DNA from: UTCHB3 sp964625575
Lineage (GTDB): Bacteria > Bacteroidota > Ignavibacteria > Ignavibacteriales > Ignavibacteriaceae
Reading direction: 5' to 3'
Assembly (NCBI GenBank): GCA_964625575.1
Contig: CAZVBQ010000007.1
Span: forward strand, 48,010-112,009
DNA length: 64,000 nucleotides
Numbering within the stretch: position 1 is the stretch's first letter; every line of letters begins with the position of its first letter. The notes below the pieces were generated by a model that saw only the letters and a list, made by a program, of their open reading frames with translations, made no database searches and was not told the DNA's origin. Both the position numbers and the translations under genes were made by a program. Positions 26,155 to 34,968 of this stretch are shown here, in pieces.

Positions 26155-26168
26155 GACGGGTTGCGTTT

Positions 26169-29100
26169 ATGAATAAATACCTGATAAATATTTCGTTACT
26201 GCTTCTTTTCGTCTTTGCCGGTGAAGCTCTTGCTCAACGTGGCGACCCGAACCTCAGAAGGATCGGATACCATACAGGAAACCGTATCGGTATCTCCTTC
26301 TACAACGACGGACAGATATCCGGTTTCAACCAGGGTGTCGATATCAGAGGTGAATGGCCTCTCGGCTCCGGTGAAAACTATATTGGTGACTGTATACCGT
26401 TGATCGGTGTGGAATTCACCAACACCCTCGGAGAGGTCAGACATTCGGTCTGTATCTCCAGAGGACCAAGAAAAGGACAGTTTGAAGAGAGACACCCTCT
26501 CTACAACTATTTCTGGGGCTGGAACCCGATTCCGGGCTACCTTAACCCTGCATCACAGTCGGTTGCAATGTCACACCTTCCTGATTCCTGGCCTATTGGT
26601 GGCTGGAGGGATCAGCCATCGTGGGTCGACCCAGCCACCGGCAGAACCCAGTGGAACGGCTACTTCGGACGTGGAGTGATCCAGGCCGATCAGGAAAGCT
26701 ACTATTGGGCAGACGACAACCAGGACGATGAGTTCAACGGTAACTTCCTCCCTGATACCAGGGACACTTCCAGAAAAGGCATGGGCCTTCTTATGGGCGT
26801 GAGAGGTTTCCAGTGGTCAAGCTTCCTTGCCGCGAACAGTATTTTCTGGCTGTATGACATTAAAAATGAAGGAACCACCGTTTACAGAAAAGCCGACTTT
26901 GGTACCGTGGTTGGTACACTCGCCGGCGGTGATGGTGACAGTCAGGACGATCTTGGTGAATTCGATGTTAAAAATTCGATCACCTATTCGTGGGACAGTG
27001 ACGGAATCGGAAACAAAGGTCAGAAGGTAGGATGGGTGGGATACGCCTTCCTCGAATCACCCGGTAACTCTTTTGACGGCATCGACAACGATGACGACTC
27101 AGGCGATCCAAACTCCCCAAGATTCGTGCAGACATCATTCGACTCCGTGACTTACCTCCCGGGTCAGACAATGGTGCTGATCGACGGAACCACCTACGCG
27201 AGATCACTTTACACGGTTCAGCCGGGTGTTAACACCGTTACCAGCCTTGGTAAAACCACTTCTTTCACCCCCGGAGTTACCTACTTCAGAGAAGGTCATA
27301 TCAAAGAGATCGTTAACGGTGTGTCGATTCCCGATTCATCCGCCAACGACGGTATTGATAACGACTTCGACGGTTTGATCGATGAGAACCAGGCGATCCA
27401 CTACGAAACAAGAAGAATAAGAAACCTCCCCGGATTGAAGTACAAAGACTTCAAAACGGGAGCAGGCGTTAACGATCCTCTTATCGATGAGAAAAGAGAC
27501 AATGATGCCGGAACGATAATCACTTCATTTATCAAAAATCCTGACGGCAGTTCAGCTCAGGTAACTCACTGGTCGGGCGATGAAAACGCCAACTGGGTTG
27601 CTTCAGATCCTTCAACCGGTGATATCAGGGACGACGTAGGAAGTGACGGTCTCGGACCATTTGATGAAGGATACCCCGGACCTGATCCTGACGGAACAGA
27701 AGGAAACGGAAGACCTGATCAGGGTGAACCGAACTTCGGTAAAACCGACGTTGATGAATCAGACCAGATCGGTCTTACATCATTCAACTTCTTCGAGCAG
27801 GCTTCATCTCCCGACATGAGTCAGGATGAAGTTCTCTGGAGCAGGATGTTCCCCGGAAGATTCGACGTAATTCCACCTAACCCACAGGATGGTGACTTTA
27901 TCTACGCTTCGGGTTACTTCCCGTTGGCACCCGATAAAATTGAAAGATTCTCGGTTTCACTCCTCTTTGGTGTCGACCGTGATGATGTGGTTCGCCAGAA
28001 GAATATTGTACAGCAGATATACAATGCCGGTTACAAGTTCCCGCAACCGCCAAGAAAGCCGAAAATCACGGTTACACAGGATAACGGAAAAGTTATCATT
28101 TACTGGGATCCAAGACCGGTTGAGAACTCGATCGACTTTATTTCAAAGACAAAAGACTTTGAAGGTTACAAGATCTATCGCGCGAGCGATGCCGGATTTA
28201 TTGATGCAAGAACAATCACCAATGCTTATGGTGTGCTCTTCTTCAATAAGCCACTTAAGCAGTTCGATATCAAAGGTAACGGTATTAAAGGATTCTTCTA
28301 TCCGAAGCCGGAACTTCTCGAGCAGCTCGGCGGCGTTACTTACTATCTCGGTGATGACACCACAGGTCTGACCAACAGATTTATCGACTCGACCGCCACT
28401 AAAGGTTTAACCTATTACTACGCGGTAGCCGCTTACGATCATGGTGATGCTGTCAACAATATCTTCCCGAGTGAAAACTCGAGTTATATCTTCCGCACAA
28501 ACACCGGTGAGATTGTAACCGACGATAACACCGGCTACATCACCCCCGGAGCGAGACCTCTTGGATATGTTGATGCCGGGCTTCAGACCATATCTCCTGA
28601 AGCAACACCTCGTGGAACCGGTAAAGTAAGCGTTGAAGTGGTTGATCAGAAGGCGATCAAACCAAACTATTCTTACAGAGTGGTTTTTGCTGATACCGCC
28701 CTTCAGAAATATACCTCGTCATGGTCACTCGTGAACGTGACAACAGGTGACACTGTGATCAGAGAAGCAACCGTTTTCGGTGGTTCAACACCGATCCACG
28801 ACGGTTTCAGAATGCAGATCGCGAATGACGAAGTTATCAAGCTTGATACTACCAAGTCAGGCTGGTACGTGAACGGACAGGATACCATACCCGCAGCGGG
28901 TGGTGCCGGTTCAGTTCAGTTCCCTGGCTTTACATTCACTACATTTCTTGTTGGTACAAACACCGGTACGATCTGGGCAGACGATTATTATCTTGAGTTC
29001 AGTGCCGACACGACGTTCGGCAGGTCTATTGCCGATACTCTCTTGCCGCCAACATCGGCAAACAGAATTCCGGCGAAGAATACCAACTTTAAGGTAAAAC

Positions 29101-29681
29101 GGATCAAAGACAACTCGGAAGTACCGTTTGTATACTACAAGACAGGTACCCAGAGCACGGTTCACAACATCTACTTTAAAGAAGACCTGAACGGTGTTAA
29201 GAAACGTACATGGAGGTTAAATATCTTCATGGATGCTATCAACGCGCCACTTCCAACTTCGGGATTCCTTAAGGCTTATACAAAGAAGCCGTTCTCAAGT
29301 GCCGATTCATACCGCTTCAACATGAAGGCAAGTTCTATTGACAACACCGTGGCCTCAAATCAGATGGATATGATCAAAGTGGTGCCTAACCCGTATGTGG
29401 TGACACATCAGGGTGAAGCAAGACTTTTAAGTACCCAAACAAGCGGTCGTGGAGAGAGAGAAATCAGATTTACACACATCCCACCGGGATCAACAATCAA
29501 GATTTTCACCGTAAAGGGTGAATTGATAAAGACCCTGTTGGCAACTGACCTTTATGTTGGTGATGTATACTGGAATCTCAGAACTGAAGAAAATCTTGAC
29601 GCTGCGTTCGGAATGTACGTTTACACCGTTGAAATTCCGAATGTAGGAACCAAAATCGGCAAGTTCGCCTTAATCAAATAG
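26169..29681 (+). CDS. Large secreted surface protein with divergent T9SS-like tail
   Basis: A 1170-residue exported protein with signal peptide (MNKYLINISLLLLFVFAGEALA before QRGDP). It has several acidic, calcium-site-like loops (DGIDNDDDSGDPN, NDGIDNDFDGLIDEN, DPDGTEGNGRPDQGEP) and a fibronectin-type stretch near 630-690 (KITVTQDNGKVIIYWDPRPV, DFEGYKIYRAS). The C-terminal ~90 residues (MIKVVPNPYVV, IPPGSTIKIFTVKGELIK, FGMYVYTVEIP, terminal KFALIK) form a variant T9SS sorting-like domain with VVPNPY replacing NYPNPF. Lying between a TonB receptor and a PorV-like gene, it is probably a surface partner of the receptor. No catalytic motif is recognised. Confidence 0.82.
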   Translation: MNKYLINISLLLLFVFAGEALAQRGDPNLRRIGYHTGNRIGISFYNDGQISGFNQGVDIRGEWPLGSGENYIGDCIPLIGVEFTNTLGEVRHSVCISRGPRKGQFEERHPLYNYFWGWNPIPGYLNPASQSVAMSHLPDSWPIGGWRDQPSWVDPATGRTQWNGYFGRGVIQADQESYYWADDNQDDEFNGNFLPDTRDTSRKGMGLLMGVRGFQWSSFLAANSIFWLYDIKNEGTTVYRKADFGTVVGTLAGGDGDSQDDLGEFDVKNSITYSWDSDGIGNKGQKVGWVGYAFLESPGNSFDGIDNDDDSGDPNSPRFVQTSFDSVTYLPGQTMVLIDGTTYARSLYTVQPGVNTVTSLGKTTSFTPGVTYFREGHIKEIVNGVSIPDSSANDGIDNDFDGLIDENQAIHYETRRIRNLPGLKYKDFKTGAGVNDPLIDEKRDNDAGTIITSFIKNPDGSSAQVTHWSGDENANWVASDPSTGDIRDDVGSDGLGPFDEGYPGPDPDGTEGNGRPDQGEPNFGKTDVDESDQIGLTSFNFFEQASSPDMSQDEVLWSRMFPGRFDVIPPNPQDGDFIYASGYFPLAPDKIERFSVSLLFGVDRDDVVRQKNIVQQIYNAGYKFPQPPRKPKITVTQDNGKVIIYWDPRPVENSIDFISKTKDFEGYKIYRASDAGFIDARTITNAYGVLFFNKPLKQFDIKGNGIKGFFYPKPELLEQLGGVTYYLGDDTTGLTNRFIDSTATKGLTYYYAVAAYDHGDAVNNIFPSENSSYIFRTNTGEIVTDDNTGYITPGARPLGYVDAGLQTISPEATPRGTGKVSVEVVDQKAIKPNYSYRVVFADTALQKYTSSWSLVNVTTGDTVIREATVFGGSTPIHDGFRMQIANDEVIKLDTTKSGWYVNGQDTIPAAGGAGSVQFPGFTFTTFLVGTNTGTIWADDYYLEFSADTTFGRSIADTLLPPTSANRIPAKNTNFKVKRIKDNSEVPFVYYKTGTQSTVHNIYFKEDLNGVKKRTWRLNIFMDAINAPLPTSGFLKAYTKKPFSSADSYRFNMKASSIDNTVASNQMDMIKVVPNPYVVTHQGEARLLSTQTSGRGEREIRFTHIPPGSTIKIFTVKGELIKTLLATDLYVGDVYWNLRTEENLDAAFGMYVYTVEIPNVGTKIGKFALIK

Positions 29682-29695
29682 CGGAGAGTTAGAGA

Positions 29696-30703
29696 ATGAA
29701 AAGACTAATTATTTTGATCGTTCTTGTGACCGCCTCTACCATGATGTACGGGCAGTCAAAAGTCGGCTCAACAGCCGCTCCGTTCTTGTCGATTGGGATC
29801 GGACCCAGAGCCGTCGGTATGGGTGGTGCTTTCACCGCCACAGCCAACGATATTACAGCCCTTTACTGGAACCCCGCGGGGATTTCCAGAATGGGCGGAA
29901 GCGCGGCTTATTTTTCGCATACAAAATGGTTTGCTGATATCAACTTCAACTATGCTGCCGCGGCTTTGAGCCTCGGTGACTGGGGTACGGTTGGCGCCAG
30001 TGTAACTTACCTTGATTACGGCGAAACAGAGATCACCACAATAAAAGAACCTGAGGGAACGGGCGCTACATACGGCGCGAAAGACCTCGCGATGGGGCTT
30101 CATTACGCGATGAACCTCACTGACAGGTTCTCGATAGGTGGTACCGTGAAATATGTTCAGCAGAAGATATGGAACACCAGTGCTTCATCAGTGGCGTTCG
30201 ATCTTGGCGTGCTCTTCCTTTCAGAGATCTACGGTCTCAGAATCGGTGCCACCATTTCGAACTTCGGTGGTGAAATGACGATGGACGGCAAAGATCTGTA
30301 TGTTCTTTACGACATCGACAATACTCAATATGGAAACAACGACCAGATCCTCGCGAAACTGAAGACTGACCCGTTCCCTCTCCCGCTTACATTTAAAGTT
30401 GGTGTGGCGATGGATGTTATCAACACTTCAGATTTCAGATTTACTGCCGGTGTTGACGCGCTTCACCCGAGTGACAACTCGGAAAGCCTCAATGTTGGTG
30501 GCGAGATCGCGTATAAAAACATGCTGGCCGTAAGAGCCGGATATAAATCATTGGGACTGAACAACGCTGAAGAGGGGCTTACCCTTGGATTCGGTTTGAA
30601 CTATGATTTTGCCCCGGGGCTTGGTCTCTCGTTTGATTACGCGTATCAGGATTTCGGGATACTGAAAAACACTCAGTACTTCTCGATGGGTATTAAATTT
30701 TAG
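29696..30703 (+). CDS. PorV/PorQ-family outer-membrane protein
   Basis: A 335-residue FadL-like beta-barrel of the PorV/PorQ family (formerly UPF0164), which acts with T9SS in shuttling or attaching sorted cargo at the outer membrane. It has a signal peptide ending SMMYG before QSKVG. The diagnostic N-terminal block is APFLSIGIGPRAVGMGGAF with DITALYWNPAGISRM. Alternating strands end in FSMGIKF. It follows the 1170-residue secreted protein by 14 nt and precedes a T9SS-tailed protein by 65 nt, which fits a role in export of those two products. Whether it is the global PorV or a dedicated paralogue cannot be told from this window. Confidence 0.88.
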   Translation: MKRLIILIVLVTASTMMYGQSKVGSTAAPFLSIGIGPRAVGMGGAFTATANDITALYWNPAGISRMGGSAAYFSHTKWFADINFNYAAAALSLGDWGTVGASVTYLDYGETEITTIKEPEGTGATYGAKDLAMGLHYAMNLTDRFSIGGTVKYVQQKIWNTSASSVAFDLGVLFLSEIYGLRIGATISNFGGEMTMDGKDLYVLYDIDNTQYGNNDQILAKLKTDPFPLPLTFKVGVAMDVINTSDFRFTAGVDALHPSDNSESLNVGGEIAYKNMLAVRAGYKSLGLNNAEEGLTLGFGLNYDFAPGLGLSFDYAYQDFGILKNTQYFSMGIKF

Positions 30704-30733
30704 CATTTAATTCATAAATAACAATCAATAACT

Positions 30734-30750
30734 TTGAATTTCAAATTCAA
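30734..30750. promoter_or_regulatory. Small palindrome before the carbohydrate-binding-like gene
   Basis: TTGAATTT (30734-30741), one base, AAATTCAA (30743-30750): a perfect 8-nt inverted repeat right before the ribosome site. It could be an operator or mRNA hairpin; chance in AT-rich DNA is possible. Confidence 0.3.
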
Positions 30751-30768
30751 CTAATGAGGAGAAACGCT

Positions 30769-32217
30769 ATGAAAAGACTCTTTACGGCTGTTGTAATTGT
30801 AGCAGCCATGGCTTCGATGGCTTTCGCCCAGAACGCAGTGACTTTTAAAGTCAACATGGGAAAACAGGTTACCCTTGGTAACTTCGATCCCAATGCTGAT
30901 ACTCTATTTGTCAGTGGCGCGTTTAACGGGTGGGGCACAGCGAATCCAATTCCAAAACCGGCAAATAACGACTCGATCTGGACCGTTACCGTGCCTGCAG
31001 TTGGTGCCCCCGGCGCTACAGCAGAGTACAAATTCAGATTCAGAGACGTGTCTGCAAGTGCCGATGTTTGGGAATCAATCGCGAACAGAAGTTTAACTGT
31101 TGACGGTGACCCGACTGTTCTCGATGTTGTTTACTTCGACAACGACGGATATCAGGCTACCACCAACATTTCACTGACATTCTCGGTTAACATGGAACTT
31201 GAAAGACTTTCCGGAAGATTTACCCCCGCTTCAGATACCGTATCAGTTAACGGTAACTTCAACGGATGGGCTTCGAAAGTTAACATCATGCTTCCAAGTG
31301 CCAACCCTGATATCTATGAAGTAACCTTTGACAAAGAAGTTTCAGTTGGTGAAGAACTTAACTACAAATACTGGTACACACCTAATGCTTGGGAAAGTCG
31401 TCCTAACAGACAGTATATCATCACCCAGGCTGATGTTACCAATGGATTTCTTGTTCAGGAAGGTACATACAACGACGGTAGCCTTGCAACCGTTATCAAC
31501 CAGCCTTGTACAATTAAATTCACAGTTAACACCAATGGCGCGAACGGCCCTATCGGACCTTTCACCACTGTCAGCAACGCGATCATCGCGGGTAGCTCCG
31601 CTCCACTCGGCTGGCCGGGTGGCGGCTGGCCAACCAGTGACTCAGCTATCGTTATCAGACTTTTTGACGACGGAACCAATGGTGACCTCGTAGCCGGCGA
31701 CATGATATTCTCAAAGGATATTCTTTTCCCTGCCTACACTTCACTCGGTCTCGAGTACAAATACGGTCTTAACTTCGGTCTTGCTACAAACCAGGGCTCG
31801 AACGATAACGAAGCAGGTGTTGGATCAAACCACACACTTAACTGGCAGATCAACTATGTAAGTGCTACCGCTGTTGATACATTCGGTAGAATTACAGCCG
31901 CTAACCTCATCAACGTTGTAACAGGCGTTAAGGAAATTGACAACAATATTCCTGCAAGCTACAACATGAGCCAGAACTATCCTAACCCGTTCAACCCTTC
32001 AACCTCTATCCGTTTCAGCATTCCTGAAGCAGGTACTGTTAGAATGGTTGTTTACAACGCGATCGGTCAGGAAGTTGCTGTTCTCCTTGATGAGCAGAAA
32101 TCAGCCGGTAACTATGAAGTAAACTTCGATGCTGCTAAATTACCTTCAGGTATCTATCTGTATACCATTCAGTCAGGTAATTTCACCCAGACACGCAAGA
32201 TGATGCTTCTGAAGTAA
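30769..32217 (+). CDS. T9SS-sorted protein with two starch-binding-like E-set modules
   Basis: 482 residues from the ATG at 30769; an earlier ATG at 30754 lies inside the GAGGAG ribosome site. Signal peptide MKRLFTAVVIVAAMASMAFA before QNAV. Two modules at about residues 20-130 and 135-230 share the pattern FKVNMGKQ...DTLFVSGAFNGWG and FSVNMELE...DTVSVNGNFNGWA, resembling CBM20/CBM48-like or SusE/F-like immunoglobulin folds. A third domain follows (~240-375; ITVNTNG-like FTVNTNGANG, AGSSAPLGWPGGGWP). The tail (MSQNYPNPFNPSTSI, AIGQEVAVLL, PSGIYLYTI, KMMLLK) is a type A T9SS sorting domain. With the upstream TonB receptor this suggests surface binding of a glycan, but that is inference. Confidence 0.85.
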   Translation: MKRLFTAVVIVAAMASMAFAQNAVTFKVNMGKQVTLGNFDPNADTLFVSGAFNGWGTANPIPKPANNDSIWTVTVPAVGAPGATAEYKFRFRDVSASADVWESIANRSLTVDGDPTVLDVVYFDNDGYQATTNISLTFSVNMELERLSGRFTPASDTVSVNGNFNGWASKVNIMLPSANPDIYEVTFDKEVSVGEELNYKYWYTPNAWESRPNRQYIITQADVTNGFLVQEGTYNDGSLATVINQPCTIKFTVNTNGANGPIGPFTTVSNAIIAGSSAPLGWPGGGWPTSDSAIVIRLFDDGTNGDLVAGDMIFSKDILFPAYTSLGLEYKYGLNFGLATNQGSNDNEAGVGSNHTLNWQINYVSATAVDTFGRITAANLINVVTGVKEIDNNIPASYNMSQNYPNPFNPSTSIRFSIPEAGTVRMVVYNAIGQEVAVLLDEQKSAGNYEVNFDAAKLPSGIYLYTIQSGNFTQTRKMMLLK

Positions 32218-32239
32218 TTCGCTTCTGAAAAGAATTCTG

Positions 32240-32279
32240 ATCCGGGCTGCTGAAAAGTTGCCCGGATTTTTTATTTTTT
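32240..32279 (+). terminator. Rho-independent terminator of the surface operon
   Basis: ATCCGGGC (32240-32247) pairs perfectly with GCCCGGAT (32260-32267) across a 12-nt loop and is followed by TTTTTATTTTTT. It lies 23 nt after the stop at 32217. Confidence 0.85.
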
Positions 32280-32312
32280 GCCCTTGGATTTTAAATTTAA
32301 TGTAAGAGAAAA

Positions 32313-33065
32313 ATGCGTCAGTACACATCACATCCCGGCTACTCCATGTATATGTCGGATGACAAAAACCTTCAGGAACTGCTGAAGAAAACCATCAGGG
32401 AAAAAGAAATAACTCACGTTCTCGAAACGGGTACATTTCAGGGGAAAGGCTCTACCAGAATGGTAGCGGAGGCTTTCCTCGCCTTCAAAGCACCCGAGAA
32501 ATTTGTGACTATTGAAGCCAACTATTTCAGCTGGGTAAAGGCAGTGGAGAATTTGAAACCTTATCCGTTCGTAACTCCTGTCTGGGGACTTTCACTGAAC
32601 CGCGCCGAGGCGATAAAGTTTGTTGAAAATGATGAGATGCTTAAGAATGCCGACAAGTATCCTGACGTTTACTGCGATGGCGGTGAAAATCCCCACCAGT
32701 TCTACATCAAAGAGATAAAAGGTGAACTTGGTAACTCCCGGTTCAAGATTCTGAACAAGGTCTATGAGCGGAAGGTAAAGAAGGAGATGAAAGCGCATCA
32801 CAAAGGTGATGACCTTCTCGTTAAATATTTGACTGAAATGAAGGGCAAAAAGCTTCTTGTACTTCTCGATTCAGCCGGTGGTGTGGGATATCTTGAGTTT
32901 AAAAAGACCATTGAAACCTTGAAAGATCACAGTTACCTTCTTATTCTTGACGATATTCACCACGTGAAGCACTACCGCAGTTACCAGGATGTAAAGAATT
33001 CGCCCGAATTCACAATCATTGGTGAAAACTACACGGGCGGTTGGGTTTTCGCCGAGAAGAAATAG
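32313..33065 (+). CDS. Methyltransferase-fold protein, function unknown
   Basis: A 250-residue cytoplasmic protein, no signal peptide. Residues ~30-50 (THVLETGTFQGKGSTRMVAE) look like a class I SAM-methyltransferase motif I in the form used by sugar O-methyltransferase/cephalosporin-hydroxylase-like families. Further Rossmann-like strands are KFVTIEANYFSWVKAVENL, KKLLVLLDSAGG and YLLILDDIHHVKHYRSYQDV, the last matching the D-D-x-x-H position of that fold. The middle (~130-185) is Lys-rich and helical. It stands alone between a terminator and a convergent gene. It may act on a surface sugar, which cannot be decided here. Confidence 0.65.
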   Translation: MRQYTSHPGYSMYMSDDKNLQELLKKTIREKEITHVLETGTFQGKGSTRMVAEAFLAFKAPEKFVTIEANYFSWVKAVENLKPYPFVTPVWGLSLNRAEAIKFVENDEMLKNADKYPDVYCDGGENPHQFYIKEIKGELGNSRFKILNKVYERKVKKEMKAHHKGDDLLVKYLTEMKGKKLLVLLDSAGGVGYLEFKKTIETLKDHSYLLILDDIHHVKHYRSYQDVKNSPEFTIIGENYTGGWVFAEKK

Positions 33066-33069
33066 TCCT

Positions 33070-34893
33070 CTACTTTAGATTCTGCAGTTGAGCCGCGAGT
33101 TGCGCGGCTCCTGGAAATTTGGGATCCGCCTGCAAACATCTTTGGATGTACATTTTTGCAGAATTGTAATCTTTCAGATTGATAAAAGCCCCTGAAAGGT
33201 TGTATAGTGTCTGGGGGTCATCCCCTTTATAGTTCAGGCTTTCAAGCAACCACCTCTTGGCTTCTTCCGGTTTCCCGTCATTCAGTGCCAAAATACCAAG
33301 CCACTTCGTCGAAAATGCTTCCGGCTTCACACCGTAACTTTCTTTAAGCACGTCCGCGGCCTTCGTGTAATCATGCAATTTCATTAAGGCGTTGGCATAC
33401 GCGTTGTAAAATTTTGGCAGGTAGTGGAACTGTGCGATCAACACCCGGTATTCCATCTCCACAGACTTTGCATCGCCCAGCCCTATAAAATGATCCGCGG
33501 CGGATGAATGTGCCGCGTCCCAGTTGATCTCACCGCGCGCCGACCTGATGGCGAGTGAGTCGACAAAATCCAATGGTTTCCTGAGCTCTTCAAGCTTATA
33601 CTGTTTTCCGCTTCTGTTAAAAGGCCACTGGGAAGTGATGCCCGCGAGGCGGTAGAAGGCTATTACCGAGTCAAGCCGGGAGAAGGGGAAATTCATTTTA
33701 ACGAGGCTGTCAAGCGTGGTTGAACCGGGTTGAAACGCGGGCTGATCTTTAATGAACCCACGGGAGGCAATACCTTCGAGGAAAATGTCTGCCAAAATGC
33801 TGTATCCCTTCAGGTTGGGGTGAAGGTGATCGGTCATCAGATCATTTCCTGTTATCATTCCCTTGGAACGGGAGGCGAAGACAGAATCAACTGCCACCAA
33901 ACCAAAACCGTTTGCTGCTGCTTCTTCCCTGATGATCGTGTTGAACACTGATGGAGCCCTGAACCTGAGTTGGTCAAGATCTTTCGCTTTCATGAGTTGA
34001 CCGGCGGCTTCAGTATACTTTCCCTCCGCGAACAACTCTTTCCCTCTTTTGAAGGCTTCGCCCGCACCCGAAAGTTCGGGGTAGAATGGTGATTGGTCAA
34101 GCAGGTTTGAAACCAGTGTTCCGGCAATTACAGGTATTCCCGCCTTCTTTAGCGAACTGAAAATTGATGCCAAATTGTGTCTGAACTGATCGACACCCGC
34201 ATTATAGATGTCGGAATCGATCGGTACCAATTTGTCCTTCGCGAGTGACTCCATAAGCCCGGGAGCAGCCGGTGGCGCCTCAGTTCCTGAAAAAATAGAA
34301 GAGATCAGTTTCATCGTTCTGAGGTTGTTCATCGCGAGAATAAATCTGGTAGCCCAGGGTGAACCGCCGACGGCGGTAAGTGAAGCCGCTCCCATTGCGC
34401 CATAAAATTCATTATGCCCCGTGTAAACAAGCACCAGATCGGGCTTTTGTGCTATCACATCTTCGAGTATATCCAAAATTGCATAAGAATTAATAGCCGC
34501 AATACCTAAATTTACAACTTCAAACTTTTTCTGAGGATATTGCAGCTTAAGCTTCAATGCGAGGAACCTGGAGAATGAACCGTTCGGCTCATAAGGGAAG
34601 CCCGCGGCGCTGCTTTCACCGAGAATGAATATCCGCAACGTGTTGGGATCTTTCTCCGCTTTGAAAACATCGTTGATCGACTGAGGAACAAATGTCGCGC
34701 CCTTGAAGTACCTCCGGGTGAGATCGGGATTAAGGAACAGAAGTTTACCGTCACTTCCCGGTACCGGTATAAAAGCGGGGTCAGGTGCTCCGTAGCCAAC
34801 AACCCTCAACGACACTTCAATCAGGGTGAAGAGGATGAACGGCGCGAGAACTGTAACGAGATAAAATCCAACAGGGTACTTCTTCTTTTCCAT
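33070..34893 (-). CDS. Membrane-anchored SGNH/GDSL-family hydrolase with TPR tail
   Basis: 607 residues from ATG 34893 (MEKKKYPVGFYLV); an in-frame ATG exists at 34929. One N-terminal membrane helix (FYLVTVLAPFILFTLIEVSL) leads to a periplasmic SGNH domain: block I Ser in IFILGESSAAGFPY, block II near NLGIAAINSYAI, block III Asn in YTGHNEFYG, and block V Asp/His in TDHLHPNLKGYSILAD. The residues after ~470 are TPR-like (FYNAYANALMKLHDYTKAAD, DDPQTLYNLSGAFINLKDY). The substrate is probably an acyl or acetyl ester on an envelope polymer, which is inference. Its stop is 4 nt from that of the convergent gene. Confidence 0.8.
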   Translation of the reverse strand: MEKKKYPVGFYLVTVLAPFILFTLIEVSLRVVGYGAPDPAFIPVPGSDGKLLFLNPDLTRRYFKGATFVPQSINDVFKAEKDPNTLRIFILGESSAAGFPYEPNGSFSRFLALKLKLQYPQKKFEVVNLGIAAINSYAILDILEDVIAQKPDLVLVYTGHNEFYGAMGAASLTAVGGSPWATRFILAMNNLRTMKLISSIFSGTEAPPAAPGLMESLAKDKLVPIDSDIYNAGVDQFRHNLASIFSSLKKAGIPVIAGTLVSNLLDQSPFYPELSGAGEAFKRGKELFAEGKYTEAAGQLMKAKDLDQLRFRAPSVFNTIIREEAAANGFGLVAVDSVFASRSKGMITGNDLMTDHLHPNLKGYSILADIFLEGIASRGFIKDQPAFQPGSTTLDSLVKMNFPFSRLDSVIAFYRLAGITSQWPFNRSGKQYKLEELRKPLDFVDSLAIRSARGEINWDAAHSSAADHFIGLGDAKSVEMEYRVLIAQFHYLPKFYNAYANALMKLHDYTKAADVLKESYGVKPEAFSTKWLGILALNDGKPEEAKRWLLESLNYKGDDPQTLYNLSGAFINLKDYNSAKMYIQRCLQADPKFPGAAQLAAQLQNLK

Positions 34894-34968
34894 TTGTGCT
34901 TTGTCAATTTGTAGAAAACGGGCAAGCAAAATTCGTGAATTATTGACTATTAAAAAACCTAAAATGTT

